From Leucaena leucocephala (taxonomy: Eukaryota > Streptophyta > Magnoliopsida > Fabales > Fabaceae), in assembly GCA_037074615.1 (NCBI GenBank), contig CM073520.1, positions 31,553,527-31,617,526 of the forward strand: a stretch of DNA of 64,000 nucleotides, given 5' to 3'. Positions 44,520 to 57,330 of this stretch are shown here, piece by piece. A model generated the notes under the pieces. It did not search any database. It saw nothing but the letters and a program-made list of their open reading frames with translations, and was not told the DNA's origin. The translations under genes were made by a program, and so were the position numbers. Position 1 is the first letter of the stretch; every line of letters starts with the position of its first letter.

Positions 44520-47500
44520 ATAAAATATTTTTCTTATTTAGTGATGCGAGAAGCCAATGTCCAGACTATATCTGAAAGTATAAAGATGATTGAGGGATTT
44601 GGAAGAGCTAATATATTGTTACCTGGAGGAACACAATTATACATTGATAGTGCATTTTATTCCTCCAAATCTAACAGAAATTTGTTGAGTTTCAAGGATA
44701 TCCGCAGAAATTGATATTATATTGAAATAAAAAATAGAGAAAATTAGGAATATCTTGTTATCGCATATATAATTTCTGGTAAAAAATGCACACTAGAAAA
44801 ATTTTCTACTATTTCCTCTGGAATGTACTACACATTTATTAGTACAATTGAAACACATGTTATTGCAAACTAGAAGTTTACAAGTGAGAATAAATTTAAT
44901 ATTTGGCATGACCGGTTAGGCCATCCTGAGACAATAATGATGCGAAAAATAATTGAGAATTCATGTGGACATTCATTGAGAAGACAATCAATCCTACAAT
45001 CCCATATTTTCTCATGTGCTATATGTTCTGAAGAGAAACTAATTATTAGGTCAATAGAAAGTGAGTCTCTCACATTTCTAGAATGTATACAGTGAGATAT
45101 TTGTGGGCCGATACACCCACCATGTGGACCATTTAGATATTTTATGGTTTTAATTGATGCATTAACAAGATAGTTGCATGTTTGCTTATTATTTTCTCGT
45201 GGCGTTTGTGAGATTACTTGCTCAACTAATTAGATTGAGAGCATATTTTCTAGATTATCCCATGAAGAAAATACGTCTAAATAATGCCGGTAAATTTACT
45301 TCACAAGCTTTTAATGAGTATTCTATGTCTTTGGGAATCGATATTGAACATACTTTAGCATATGTTCATACATAAAATGGTCTTGCATAATCATTAATTA
45401 AACGTTTGCAGTTGATTGCAAGACCATAAGACCATTGCTTATGAAATCAAATCTCCCAATATCTACTTGGGGACATGCAATTTTGTATGCAGCGATGTTA
45501 ATTCATATCAAGCCAACTAGTTATCTCAAGGTACCCCCTTTACAAATAGTTTTTAGTCAAGAACCGAATATTTCTTATCTAAGAACTTTTGGATGTACGG
45601 TATATGTTCTAATTGCTCCACCACAACGCACTAAAATGGGTCCTCAAAGAAGAATGGAAATATATGTTGGATATGAATCTCCTTCTATAATAAAATATTT
45701 AGAACCAATAACATGAGATTTATTTACGACTCGGTTTGCTGATTGTCATTTTGACGAATTAAATTTTTCAATATTAGGGGGAAAAAATAAGCAGCTGAAA
45801 AATAAAATTAGTTAGAATGAATTATCATTTTCTCATATTGATCCTCATACAAAACAATGTGAGCTAGAAGTTTAAAAGATAATTCATTTACAAAGTCTAA
45901 CCAATTAATTGCCAGACGCATTCACTGACCCTAAGAAAGTGATTAAGTCACATGTTCCAGCTGTAAATGCTCTTATCAGAATTGATGTCCCTATTGGACA
46001 ATCCACTGACACTGATGTAAATAGATCAAAAGTACGCTTGAAGCGTGGCAGACCTATTGGTTTCAAAGATAAAAATTCTCGAAAAAGAAAAAGAGCTACA
46101 AATATAGATGGCCAGGTCGAGGATATTCAACAAAATTTAGTGACTCCAGAAGAATCTTTTGACAACACTAATATCTTAATTCCAAGAGAAACTCAGGTAT
46201 ATGAAATATGTGAAAATAATGATATCTCAATAAATTATGCTATCAATAGAATACGATGGGATTGAGATAAAGTCAACGTTGACGATATTTTTGCATATAA
46301 TGTAGCGCTTGATATAATAAATGATTATGACGATCATGAACTACATTCTATTAGCGAATGTAAAGAAAGAAATGATTGTCCAAAATGGAAAGATGCAATT
46401 AAGGCAGAATTAAAATCATTAGAAAAACGAAAAGCTTTTGGCCCTGTAGTTCTTAGACCTGAAGATGTAAAATCAGTTGGATATAAATGGGGTTTTGTGA
46501 GAAAAAGAAATGAAAATGGTGAAGTAGTAAGATACAAAGCATGATTTGTTGCTCAAGGATTTACATAAAGATCTGGTATTGATTTCATAAAAACATACTC
46601 ATCAGTGGTAGATGCAACTACTTTTTGATATTTAATTAGTATGACAGTAAATGAAGACCTCGATTTACGTTTAATGGATGTTGTTATAGCCTATTTGTGT
46701 GGCTCACTTGACAATGACATTTATATGAGTCTCCCTGACGAATTTGAGTTGTCGAAAGCATATAATTCAAGTTCTTGAGAATGATACTCAATTAAGTTAA
46801 ATAAGTCTTTATATGGATTAAAGCAATCAGGGCGCATGTGGTATAATCGACTTAGTTAATATCTATTGAAAGAAGGATATAAGAATGATCAGATATGTAC
46901 ATGCATTTTTATAAAAAGATCTGAAAATGAATTTGCTATAATTGCTATTTATATCGATGATATAAATATTATTAGAACTTCTAAAGAGATTTCTAAAGCG
47001 GTGAATTTCTTAAAGAAAGCGTTTGAAATGAAAGATTTGGGAAGAACAAATTTTTTTCTTGGATTACAAATTGAACATCTAAAAAATGGGATCCTCAAGA
47101 AAGTGATGAAGAACTACTTGACCCAAAAGTATATTACCTTAGTGCAATTGGTATGCTTATGTATCTTGCTAGTCACACACGACCAGATATATCATTTGCT
47201 GTTAACTTACTAACAATATATAGTTCTTCACCAATATAAAGACATTGGAATGGGGTTAAGCATATTCTTCGTTACTTGAAGGGTAATATGGATATGGGAT
47301 TATTTTATTCAAATGAACACAAGATTGACTTTGTTGACTATGCCGATGCTAGATTTCAGTCTGATCCACATGTTGGTAGATCACAAACAAGCTATTTATT
47401 CACATGTAATGGTACAGCTATTTTATGACGATCAATGAAACAAACCATATCAGCCACATTATCTAATCATGCAGAAATACTAGCGATACATGAAGTCGAG

Positions 47501-47828
47501 AATGTGTATGGTTAAGATTGATAATATATCATATACGTATTACTTGTGGATTGTCATATAATAAAATGATCCCAATAATCCTATATAAAGATAATAATGT
47601 ATTTATTATTCAACTAAAAGAATGATATATCAAAGGAGATATGACAAAATATATTTCTCCAAAATTCTTTTTTCACACATGATCTTCAAAAGAATGGTGA
47701 AATTAATATCCAGCAAATCCGTTTCTAAGGAAAATCTAGCAGATTTGTTCACCAAATCGCTTCCAGCAACAATATTTGAGAAGCTCGTACATGATATCGA
47801 ATTTTGCAGATTCAGAGATATCAATTGA
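44520..47828 (+). pseudogene. Copia pol remnants of the decayed element
   Basis: Recognisable pieces appear in family order. These are LPGGTQLYIDSAFYSSKS and NLLSFKDIRRN near 44620-44710, WHDRLGHPETMMRK near 44900, and an integrase core with LNNAGKFTSQAFNEYS near 45270. Further along are WGHAILYAAMLIHIKPTSY near 45470, RLKRGRPIGFKDKN near 46040, reverse transcriptase IAIYIDDINII (YIDD replacing YVDD) near 46950, and a terminal ENLADLFTKSLPATIFEKLV near 47730. Stops and frameshifts interrupt every part. It cannot be expressed as a polyprotein. Confidence 0.88.
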
Positions 47829-48049
47829 TGTTGCAAAAAGATGGAGTAGATACACGCTGTACTATTTTTTCCTTGACTGGGGTTTTGTCCCACTGAGTTT
47901 TCCTAGTCAGGTTTTTAATGAGGTAGCAATGTGAGTGTATCAATTAAATGTGTACTCTTTTTCTTTCACTAATTTTTTATCCCACAGGATTTTTCCTAGT
48001 TGAAGTTTTTTAATGAGACATTATTAAATAATGGACATTTAAGGGAGAG

Positions 48050-48293
48050 TGTTATGAATATTAGAATATGGATGTCCATATTCATCTTTCTTTACAACTT
48101 CCATTAGGTCATTACTCCTCCATTAATTACTAGAATCTTCTTCTTCAACTTTCGTTAGGTCATTACTCCTCCATTAATCACTAGGTTCTTCCTCTTCAAC
48201 TTCTCATATAAGACTATGCCTATAAATATGGTTATTTGTATTGTAATGAAAGTAAAGAATAGAAGATACTTCTCTTATTTTTTTTGTAACTTT
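48050..48293 (+). repeat. 3' LTR (truncated) of the decayed Copia element
   Basis: It starts directly after the polypurine tract with TGTTATGAATATT. It contains a short internal duplication (TCATTACTCCTCCATTAAT twice, about 48109 and 48159) and the TATA-like TATAAATATGG near 48220. The expected TAACA end is missing. Confidence 0.75.
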
Positions 48294-49225
48294 GTGATGG
48301 AATTTAAATCAATTTTTTGCTATCACAAATCTATAGCAGATTTTTGTTAGTAACATAGGAAAATACAGTATAATAAATGTTATATAAAATATTTTTAAAA
48401 TATCATATTATATTTATTATAATTAATTATTAATATTTTTTTAAATTTATTTAAATTAATTAAATAATTTTTATATTAAAAATTAACAAAGACATTACTA
48501 TATAATAGGATATTGCACATCATGCATAGCGATCGAATTAAATAGAATCACGAACCACAAAGAGGAAGAATAAAATACGATCATAAATTACTTTTTCTTC
48601 TCTTACTTAATATATAGCATATTTAATTAATTTAATTATATTAATAAAATTAATTAATATAATATTTATTTTTTAAAATACTCTAATTATCTTATTTAAC
48701 TCATTATCTTCTTTTTTATATTTAATTATTATTGAGAGAATATCAATAAGAGTAATTTAAAAAAATTGATAATATAAAAAATATATATTATATCTAATAT
48801 TAATATCAATTATTTAATTAGATTATATGTTAAAGATTAGAGGAGTAATTTACTTCTCAAAACAAACCCAAAGACCATATGTAAAAGGAAAACAAGGCTG
48901 GAAAACAAATTGCCTACTCAAACCCAAGATAAAATCCTAAAATAAAACAACAATTAAAAATAATCCCCCTGAATTACAAAGCTAGGTTCATCCAATAAGG
49001 TTCGTGGATACTTGACCGGCTGCCTCTATGGATTAGACGGGGAGAATCAGATTTTGTGCTTTACGAAATAAATATGTGAAAGAATTTTGTCTCATATTAA
49101 TTCACACAAAAGTAATATTTGTTTTTTAAAATGCTAAACTAAATAATCATACTGTGTTTCTATTTGCATTCCAGTTTTATTAAAACATGTACAGAAAAAA
49201 GTAAGACGAATTAGTTTAATTTGAA

Positions 49226-49265
<40 letters not shown>

Positions 49266-49290
49266 GACACACACATGTGTATATATATAT
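48294..49290. other. AT-rich spacer
   Basis: This holds Stowaway-like fragments (about 48360-48500 and 48600-48850) and a TA microsatellite at 49230-49262. No gene was recognised. Confidence 0.45.
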
Positions 49291-49291
49291 G

Positions 49292-49812
49292 TTTTGATAT
49301 GATTTTAAAAAAGAGTTTTTAAAATGTTTTTAAAAAATAACTTTTGAAAAAGAATTTATAAAAAAAATATTTCTAAATAAATAAATATTTGGATAATTAT
49401 TACCAGAATGACTTTTATAATTATAAAATTACTAGAAAGTGTATGATTTTATTAAAAATAGGAAAAATTAGAGAAGATTGAGAAAAGAGAAGATAGGTGA
49501 AAAAGAGAGAGGAGATGATAGATATGAGAGAAAATAAATGGTAGAAAGGATAAATAAGATATGGTTGAGAAGAGAGAGGAGAGATGAGATAAGAAAAAGT
49601 AATAGTAAAATAGTAATAGGTTAATTCATAAAGTTTTTTTACTATTTTATAAGTTAATCTCAATAGTTTATCTAAAATATTAGTTTTAAACTATAGTTTG
49701 ATCCATAAATACTTATAAATAAATATGACTATTTATTTTAAAAATAAATAAATAAAAAATATGGTCAAAAATCCTTTTAAAATATTAGTTTTAAAGTTCC
49801 AAAAAGGCCCTT
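49292..49812 (-). mobile_element. hAT-like MITE, purine-rich family, copy 5
   Basis: It contains the GAGAGAGGAGATGATAG tract, TAATTCATAAAGTTTTTTTA and AATCTCAATAGTTTATCTAA, equivalents of the family core. It ends AGTTCCAAAAAGGCC. It is more diverged than the others. Confidence 0.55.
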
Positions 49813-49847
49813 TGGATTGTGCATACAATAATAGAATAATTATTTAA

Positions 49848-50060
49848 TTAGTTTCTGAATTTGAAATCATTTTTGCTACCTATTTACATATCTCTTTTAT
49901 CTAATTAATTAAATATTCAATGCACTTTCTCTTCTTCTGCCGTAGAGCATCGGTAGATGATATACAGTCTCTGGGAAAATGTGTTTTAACCGAATGTTTC
50001 TAAATTTCTTCCGTAAGTAGAACTGCTGTCTGTGTACAAGTTCCTAAACAACAACGATAA
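49848..50060 (-). pseudogene. broken duplicate of the MED31 last exon
   Basis: On the minus strand, translation near 50045-49975 reads ELVHRQQFYLRKKFRN then IRLKHIFPE. This corresponds to ELAHRQQFYYWKNYRN and NRLKHILPR of the real MED31 last exon (51775-51700). A splice-like GTTTAG precedes it, as in MED31. The flank TTTCTGAATTTGAAATCA at 49852 also matches 51307-51330 beyond the MED31 stop. The proline-rich C-terminal coding part is missing from this copy. It is therefore a partial tandem duplicate with an internal deletion. Confidence 0.7.
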
Positions 50061-51478
50061 CAAATGGTAATTGATATGTCTATGAGAGACAAAAGCAAGA
50101 CACATTGATTATATATTATTACCTCTTGTTATTAACTAATTTAAAAAAAATTAAAAAAATTAAATTAATTAATTAATTATAACAAATATAAGAGTTAATA
50201 TATTAATTTAAATAAATTAAAAAATATATAATTTAAAATTTTAATTTTTTATGATATTTTTGGATATATTCATTCGTTCAAAAAGATATATATACATATA
50301 TATTATTCAGTGATTTTTAATATTTTTAATACTTTATACGTATCACCGTATTTTTATGAAATATGAAGGTATGCCTCATCTCATCTATCGAATGAACACA
50401 CCCAAAATATTTGGTTGTTTTGGAAAAAATCAACATCTTCTCTCAAATATATATATGCAGTCTGATTTTATTTTATACCTAAATCATTATAGTAAATTTG
50501 TCACAAATATCAAAAACCAATCAAATATGCTAAAAAGGTAAAAGATTAATATAATACTTATAATTTATTTTATTTTAGTTTTGATCCATATAATTTTGAA
50601 CTATAGGTTTTTTTTGTCTTTAGTCCAAAATCTATAGTTTAAAACTATAGAAATTAAAACTATAATAATAAAAAAATATCATTCAATCTTAAATATATGA
50701 GCTAATTAAAAAATTTATTTTATTTTATATATAAAATCTTAATCAATTTTTCTCTAAAATTTATATTTTTTTTTCGAAGTATATGTTTTGATTGCTCATA
50801 AAGGAGTTTTTATCAGTAAGAGAATATTAATCTAAATAATTAAAAAAATGTTTTATGAAAATTAACACAATTTTTTTATAAATATTTATACCCCCTATAT
50901 AAAGTATAAATTCAGGATAGCTTTCTAATTTTTACGAGGTGCTGGTCCCCGTCCAACTGCGGTTTTCGGGTTGTCGCTAGCTTTCACTGATTTAAAGCAA
51001 TGCAATTATTATAAAGACAATTTTTCAAGTAGAGTTCTTGTATTTAGGAAGGGCAAAGTACAAAACTACATCTAGATGCATATTCTCCCTTAGGATCATA
51101 TGCTGTATTTCCTTATCAATATCATTTGTAATTGTCAAAGCAAATATAATATTAAACTATTATTATGTCGTCCTTGTGATAATAATAGTTTCCTAACAAA
51201 AATGCATACTAGAAACTGGTGCTGAGAGCCAGACATAGCAACATGATCGAATCAATTAGTTAAGTTAGTACAAAACATGAAGAACTCGAGTCTAGAAGTT
51301 ACTTTCTGAATTTGAAATCAGTCTTGTTAACCATTTACATGTAGGTCCTATAATATCTAGGGAGGCACACAAGGTAAAGAACTATTTTTCTGGTGTTCTG
51401 TCACAAATATGAGAAGAACCAGTAGACGGGTATCTTATGCTCCCTTTGAAGAAGAAAAATCATTTCATGAAACAAATG
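50061..51478. other. spacer and MED31 3' region
   Basis: This is AT-rich sequence with Stowaway-like relics (50080-50230, 50665-50910) and a small palindrome around 50580-50660 (TATAGTTTAAAACTATAG). The part from about 51290 to 51478 is MED31 3'-flanking sequence shared with 49848-49900. No separate gene was recognised. Confidence 0.45.
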
Positions 51479-53754
51479 TTACTTTCTTTTCCTCCTATCA
51501 AGCGCAGGATTCCTCATATCACTTTTCGGAAGGGCAGGTCCAGGCGGCATACCATATGACATTGGAGAATGAGCCTGAGCAGATGATACTGTGGTTGGAA
51601 CATTTGCAGCTGGTACTGAGGGCAGAGCAGGCACTGGTGGCTGAGATGGAGTTGAGGCAACCGCGGGAGGAGCGGGTGTGGCGCTAGATTCAGGGAGTGA
51701 CCTTGGTAAAATGTGCTTCAACCTATTGTTCCTATAGTTCTTCCAGTAGTAAAATTGTTGTCTATGTGCAAGTTCCTAAAAGCCCAATGACCACAAATGT
51801 TATATGGACAATTCATAAACAAAGAATAAGACACAAATTCAATAATCCTACAGAGATAACTTCAAGGACATGCAAGTCAATTGTAACTCATTCAAGATTT
51901 CTAGAATGCGTAAACTATACTACTAATGTGATTGTAAATTAGGAGAGGTAAGGTAAAGCAGATCTAAAATATAACCAAATGCATCTTTGATAGAAAAAAG
52001 AGACGTTTTTCTTATTTTATTAGGAATAGAGTTGTTATATGATACCTTATTGCTAGGATGCGCCATTGCATTTCGGAAATTTGCATTCTGAAGAAGTTCA
52101 AGAAAGAAGAGGCAATGAGGATACCTAACATTCAGACAAAATAAATCACTGGATTAGTCATGAGACCTGATTGTCGAATAAGGATCAATGTAACTCAAAG
52201 GTGGTTTAAGGACCTTTATACCTATAATAAAAGAATGTTATATATGTGTCTATGTTTCAGTGGGACAATTTCATAACATTACTTACATAATATATTTGAT
52301 GTACTCAGGACGTTGCCAATATTGAAGGTACTTCAAGTATCCAATGAACGCTTCATCTTCAAAATATCGATTCTGAGCCAAATCTGTGAAATGATGGATG
52401 AGAATCAAATAGTAAGAAGAAGAAGTTCTCAAGCCTACCAGAACAATTAGCTTTTGAATTCAAGGGCACATAAAGTCAAAAAATCAACCTATTGTACTAT
52501 TTACACCTCTTTAACACAAACCATGTGAAAACAACATCACAACAGTATCAATTTCATTTTCCAGTAAAATCCTCCATTCTCACTTCAATGGACTTTTTTG
52601 GGATCACTCATAACAAATTACTATAGTAATCCCCCTTAATAAGATATGCAGAGTACTATTCCTATTGACCGTTAACCTGTATTATACCTTATGGTATTTC
52701 ACGTTTTATCCTGCTCATTAATGTATTCTTTTGACTATAAACAGTAGAATAATAAAAGAAATCAAATTAAGAGTCGATTTTGTAAAACAAACCTAAATTT
52801 TATAAAGTATGTAACTCTGAATCTTAATTATCTTTTCCTTTGTCTGTAGAAGTCAATCAAAGCTTATAAGAAATCATCTATGTATTCCCTTACTTCTAGA
52901 GCAATGGGGGAGGGGAAGGGGATACAATAATTCTTACCTAAAATGCAGAAGCTTAAACTTGCAACAAGGAAAATTAGAAAACCAGATGAAACAGAACTGA
53001 AGGAACCCAAAGACCATAAGAAGAAGGGAGTAAATGTAAAAAAGTTGAAACATCACTAGAACAAACAGTTTCATAATAGTCCTTTTAAAAAAGTGCAGGT
53101 GCTATTACATTTTATTATATACTGGTCATTCAAATTTCTTCCAAAGCATTTGAATAAGCACAACTCTCCAATACCAGAAAATTTTCGATGTTCTACCATA
53201 TTCATTTGCCTCAATTTCTGTGTTATAAGAAATGCGAGGACTTAAGAAAACCATGGGATTAGCAAACCAAAATTGAGCAATTAACTTTATGAACCCTAAA
53301 TTCTCAAAGCATTTAAAGCAATGTAAGAAAAACAAACATACAGTGAATGTAGGTGGGATTAGCAAGGCATTGAACAAACTCCAACTCAAGCAAAAATCGC
53401 TGCCGGCCATCATCTGGATCTTTGTATACATTCTTTGGCCTGAAGTGAATGCAATAACCACCATTAGTTATTTTGAGTACAACCCAGAAATCCACCGAAC
53501 CCAAATTTGCAAATATTAGATATAATATCTATAATTTTTCATGTCTTGAACCAAAAGAGCTCAGATTATCCATTCGTTTACTCTACTTTCTTTAATGGGA
53601 AAAAATGGGGCTACATCAAGCAAGGAGCATACTAAAATCACAATCACAATTATATAAAATCAATCAATTCCAAAAGAAGTAGGAACAAGAAAACTCGCGC
53701 TTACGATGGCCGAGAAGCATCGGTGTAATTCTCGATTTCCATTTTAGAAGCCAT
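51479..53754 (-). CDS. MED31: Mediator of RNA polymerase II transcription subunit 31
   Basis: Five exons join in phase: 53754-53705, 53439-53342, 52383-52287, 52124-52046 and 51775-51479. All introns obey GT-AG. The product is about 206 residues. It contains the conserved MED31 (SOH1) core: YKDPDDGRQRFLLELEFVQC, LANPTYIHYLAQNRYFEDEA, YLKYLQYWQRPEYIKYIMYP, FFLELLQNANFRNAMAHPSN and HRQQFYYWKNYRNNRLKHIL. A proline/alanine-rich plant-type tail ends DRRKRK, a likely nuclear signal. MED31 belongs to the middle module of Mediator in the nucleus, linking transcription factors to RNA polymerase II. The start at 53754 gives MASKMEIENYTDASRPS, normal for plant orthologues. The first exon and leader (53754-53950) are GC-rich (GGCGGCGGCCGC). 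Nothing looks damaged. A broken copy of the last exon lies at 49848-50060. Confidence 0.94.
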
Positions 53755-55024
53755 GGATCTCCAAACTACAGAAACGAAAGGAAAACAAAAATTGCAGAAA
53801 GGTCTTCGAAAATTACTAAAAGATCTTCGAAGAGATTGTGGGAAAGAGGAGCAAAGATAAACCTTTTACGGCGGCGGCCGCTGTCGAGAATGGGAGAACT
53901 GTGAACTGCTAAGAGCTTCGGCTGACGCCGATGTGCGTAGAAGTTGAGAAAGGAGCTCGTTTCGCAAATTAAACGGCGCCGTTCGTATGCTAATTGTTGA
54001 GAAATTTATTAATTGTCCCCATAGTTTGCTTGAATGTTAATTCTGCCCCCATGAATTTTGAATTTAGAACATTACTCCCTATAGTCGTTTTTAGACTCTA
54101 TGGAAGCACTAGCAAAACGTGGCAAGGGAAGGGAGCTAGATCCCAATTAATAAATGTTACTATTATTTTCACTAACTTATTTTAGCTTAAATTTTTATTT
54201 TTAATTTTATAACAAAAAATATTCTTTACCTTATACCATTTTAAATAAAAACAATTAAAATTACTTCATCAAGATAATGCAAGAGAGTTCCGTTTTGAAT
54301 ATTTGGAATATGTCCTTTGGATCATGAAATTTAGAGGTAAGGAAATGAAAAAAGAATGGGAAATTAAACTTTTCCTAATTTAATTAGTCAGAACTTGCCT
54401 TATTATCATTCTTAACCATTTTATACGTATTAATAAAAATAATTTAAAATATTAATTATATCTTAAAATTTAAGTAGTTTTTAACATTATTATTAAATAC
54501 ATTAAATTACATTACTATATTAATTTTTATTCTTTTCCACTATTCTTATTGAATATAAACATATATAGGAAAAATACTTAATACTATTTAAAATTAAGTA
54601 TAAAAAGAAGTATAAGTACTTGTTAGTTAGTGTTTCATAAAATAATAAGGATTAAAAGAAGTAAATAATATTACTATATGCTTCTTCTTATTTTTATTCA
54701 TATCTAACCGCTTCATCCGAATGAAAGAGAGATAGTTAAGTTGTTAACTATATTTAAAAATAAGATAAATTTTATATTTTACCTATATTTTAAAATAGAA
54801 AATTTTTAGATTTGTATTACATCCTCTTAGGGATGATATGAAAAAACTTAATTAATAAGTAATAACCTATTAAGCATTCATTTCTTTAAGAGGTTTATTA
54901 TAAAAAGGATTGGAGAAAATATTCTAAACAAATAAATTCAAGGGCCTACCACTTTAAGAACTTGTCTGGGACAACCAACCCACCATTCAATTATTGCTTG
55001 AATGTGTAGACGTATGCATATTAA
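53755..55024. other. MED31 leader/promoter and spacer
   Basis: The first 200 bp are GC-rich leader and proximal promoter of MED31. No TATA box is obvious, as expected of a housekeeping gene. Beyond about 54000 the sequence is AT-rich with no recognised gene. Confidence 0.45.
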
Positions 55025-56972
55025 AACTTGGGAAAGGTGCATGGTATTGTTAAAGGAAGAATTAGTGATATGACAGAAATATCTATTTCTATTGATATAG
55101 GAAAGCATCTAGGATTTTTAATCATCAGAAGGAGAAAATCTAGAGATACTTTCCAATGCATCATAGATAGAGTGAAATATAACTAACTATGTGGAAGGAG
55201 AGTATATTATCAATAGCTGGTCGAATTACTTTAGCCAAATCGGTGCTGAACTCTATACCAGTGTATCCTATACAAGTGGCTAAAATTCTAGTTAGTGTAT
55301 GTCAGGAAGTTGAAAGGATCCAAAGGAATTTTATATGGGGACATAGTAATAACTCACATGGATTCCATCCTATTGGATGGGATCAAATTACTATGCCTAA
55401 ATTATATGGTGGTTTGGGATTCAAGAAGTTAGCATATTTCAATCAAGCTTGTGGAACAAAGATAGCCTGAAAGCTAGTTAATAGCAAGAAAGGGCTATGG
55501 GTAGATGTGCTATTACATAAATATATGCTAAGAAATGAGGAAAATCTATTGGATGTAAGGAAATAAACTTTACATTATGAAAATGCATATCTCAACAGAA
55601 AAAAATTGTTGATGAGGGCACAAGATGGCATATCCGAAATGGGCAATTAGTTAATTTTTTCACCGACAAATGGCTACTTCTTGATAAACCTTTAAAGGAG
55701 CTGTGTCTTCGTCAAATTACATCGGAGGAAGTAAATAGTAAAATTACAGATTGGATTACAGATGGAACCTAGAATTACCAGAAACTTGATATTATTGTCC
55801 CAAGTAATGTCTTCCAGAGAATGTGTAGCATGCTACCACCTATTCTGGAGGCGGGTAATGACTTAATGGTATGTAATGGTACGGATGATAGTATTTTTAC
55901 TATTAAAAGTGCTTATTATTTAATTGAGAAACCATCAGCTACTACATATAGCTTTGTTTACAAAGATATATAGAAGTGGAGAGGTGCAGAGCGTATTCGT
56001 GTATTCATGTGGATAGCATTTAATAACCGATTGACGACAAATTCTTGGAGAAGTAGGTGATCTTCAACTAATGCGAATTATCAATACTGTAATGAGGATT
56101 TAGAAGACATTTTACATATACTCCGAGATTGCTCATATGCTAAATAACTTTGGAATAGACTTTTACATAATAAGTCTTGTGATTCTTTCTTTAGAGATCC
56201 TCTACGGGATTGGTTTGCTATGAATCTTAGAAAAGAATTGGGAGAAAGTGATCATTGCAGTTGGAAATTGATTTGGGGAGTGTCCATTTGGAGTTTATAG
56301 AAATGGATGAATCAATCTATATTTGATAATGATTGTTTGAAATCATCATATCCTTACTCGGTAATAATGCAAACATGGAAGAGTTTTGTTCAGGTTCAGG
56401 AGGACAAGTTAACTAATCATGTCAATTCATCAAACCCATCTGATTGGCAACCTCCCCCCTCAGGATGGGTCAAATTAAATGTTGATAGTGCTCATAGTGA
56501 AGCATACAGTAGGGCAGGATGTGGATGAGTTATTCGTGACTAGTCAGGATGTTGAATTGTGGGTTTTACCAATTCTCTTGGTTCCTATAGTGTCATTGAA
56601 ACTGAACAATGGGCTATATACACAGGACTAAAGTTAGCTTCGGATTTAGGATTTAAGAAAATTATTCTTGAATCTGATGCTAAGAATATAGTTCATATGC
56701 TATTGAATTTCAAAAGTGACAGGTGTAGCTTATTGATGGCACTAATATATAACATTGTCAAGCTATCTTGGGAGTTGAAGATTCGTCACATATCTAGAGA
56801 ACAAAATAAACTTGCAGATATATTGGCGAAAGACGGGTTGAGTAATACGACAGTGTTATATGATTGTCCTCAACATTTGAGAAATCTTGTGGTCAAAAAA
56901 TGTTTAGAATATGATCCCCTCATAATCTAGTATTTTACTTTTGGCATTTAGCCTCTCTTGTACCAAAAAAAA
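55025..56972 (+). mobile_element. 5'-truncated L1-type LINE, decayed
   Basis: The first recognisable part is the end of the reverse transcriptase (IGKHLGFLIIRRRKSRD near 55100). Next is an open frame (55189-55470) with LSIAGRITLAKSVLNSIPVY, FIWGHSN and PKLYGGLGFKKLAYFNQA. A zinc-binding RT-associated region near 55975-56150 has WRGAERIRVFMWIAFNNRL and EDILHILRDCSY. RNase H follows at 56307-56930, with WVKLNVDSAH, IETEQWAIYTGLKLA, IILESDAKNIVH and REQNKLADILAKDGL; the acidic residues of its active site are kept. The element ends CTCTTGTACC then AAAAAAAA, typical of plant L1 tails. The first ORF and most of the polymerase are absent, and many stops interrupt the rest. Clear target duplications were not found. 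Confidence 0.85.
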
Positions 56973-57330
56973 TCAACTCAAAAGACAAAATATCCATATA
57001 TATAATGTGATCAAAATTATATACTCTTATTTTTAACATAAAAATTATTTAATTTTTTTAGATATATTAAATAAATTAAATTAATTAATTAATTATAATT
57101 TAATTTTTAAAGATAAATTTATATTATATATTTATTAATCTACTCAAATTATTTAACTAATTTTAATTTAATTTATTTAAAAAAATTAATTAATTTTTAT
57201 ATTAAAGATTTTGTATCTAATACAAAATTAAGTTTATTAAAATATATACTCTCTAACATATCATCATATGGTGGATTAATTAATTAATCTCAGAGAAGTT
57301 GAGATAATCAAAGAGAAGAGAATCAGATGA
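56973..57330. other. AT-rich spacer before bZIP 3' end
   Basis: This contains a Stowaway-like relic (about 56995-57230) and the 3'-untranslated part of the bZIP gene. No other gene was recognised. Confidence 0.4.

Larger units (their letters stand above)
42945..48293 (+). mobile_element. decayed Copia element, same family, opposite strand
   Basis: The 5' LTR survives only as its 3' part (about 42945-43052, TTTGTATTATAATAAAAATA against TTTGTATTGTAATGAAAGTA in the 3' LTR). It is followed by ACGTTGTCAATAAAAC, a degraded version of the primer-site sequence of its neighbour. Gag and pol remnants follow in order. The end has a polypurine tract AAGGGAGAG (48041-48049) and a 3' LTR starting TGTTATGAATATTAGAATAT at 48050. 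The 3' LTR holds CCTATAAATATGG, a TATA box. Its own 3' end is lost near 48293. Many stops and frameshifts show it is much older than the minus-strand copy. Confidence 0.85.

Noticed and set aside
51409..51687. 92-codon plus-strand open frame
   Set aside because: It is the antisense shadow of the proline-rich last exon of MED31.
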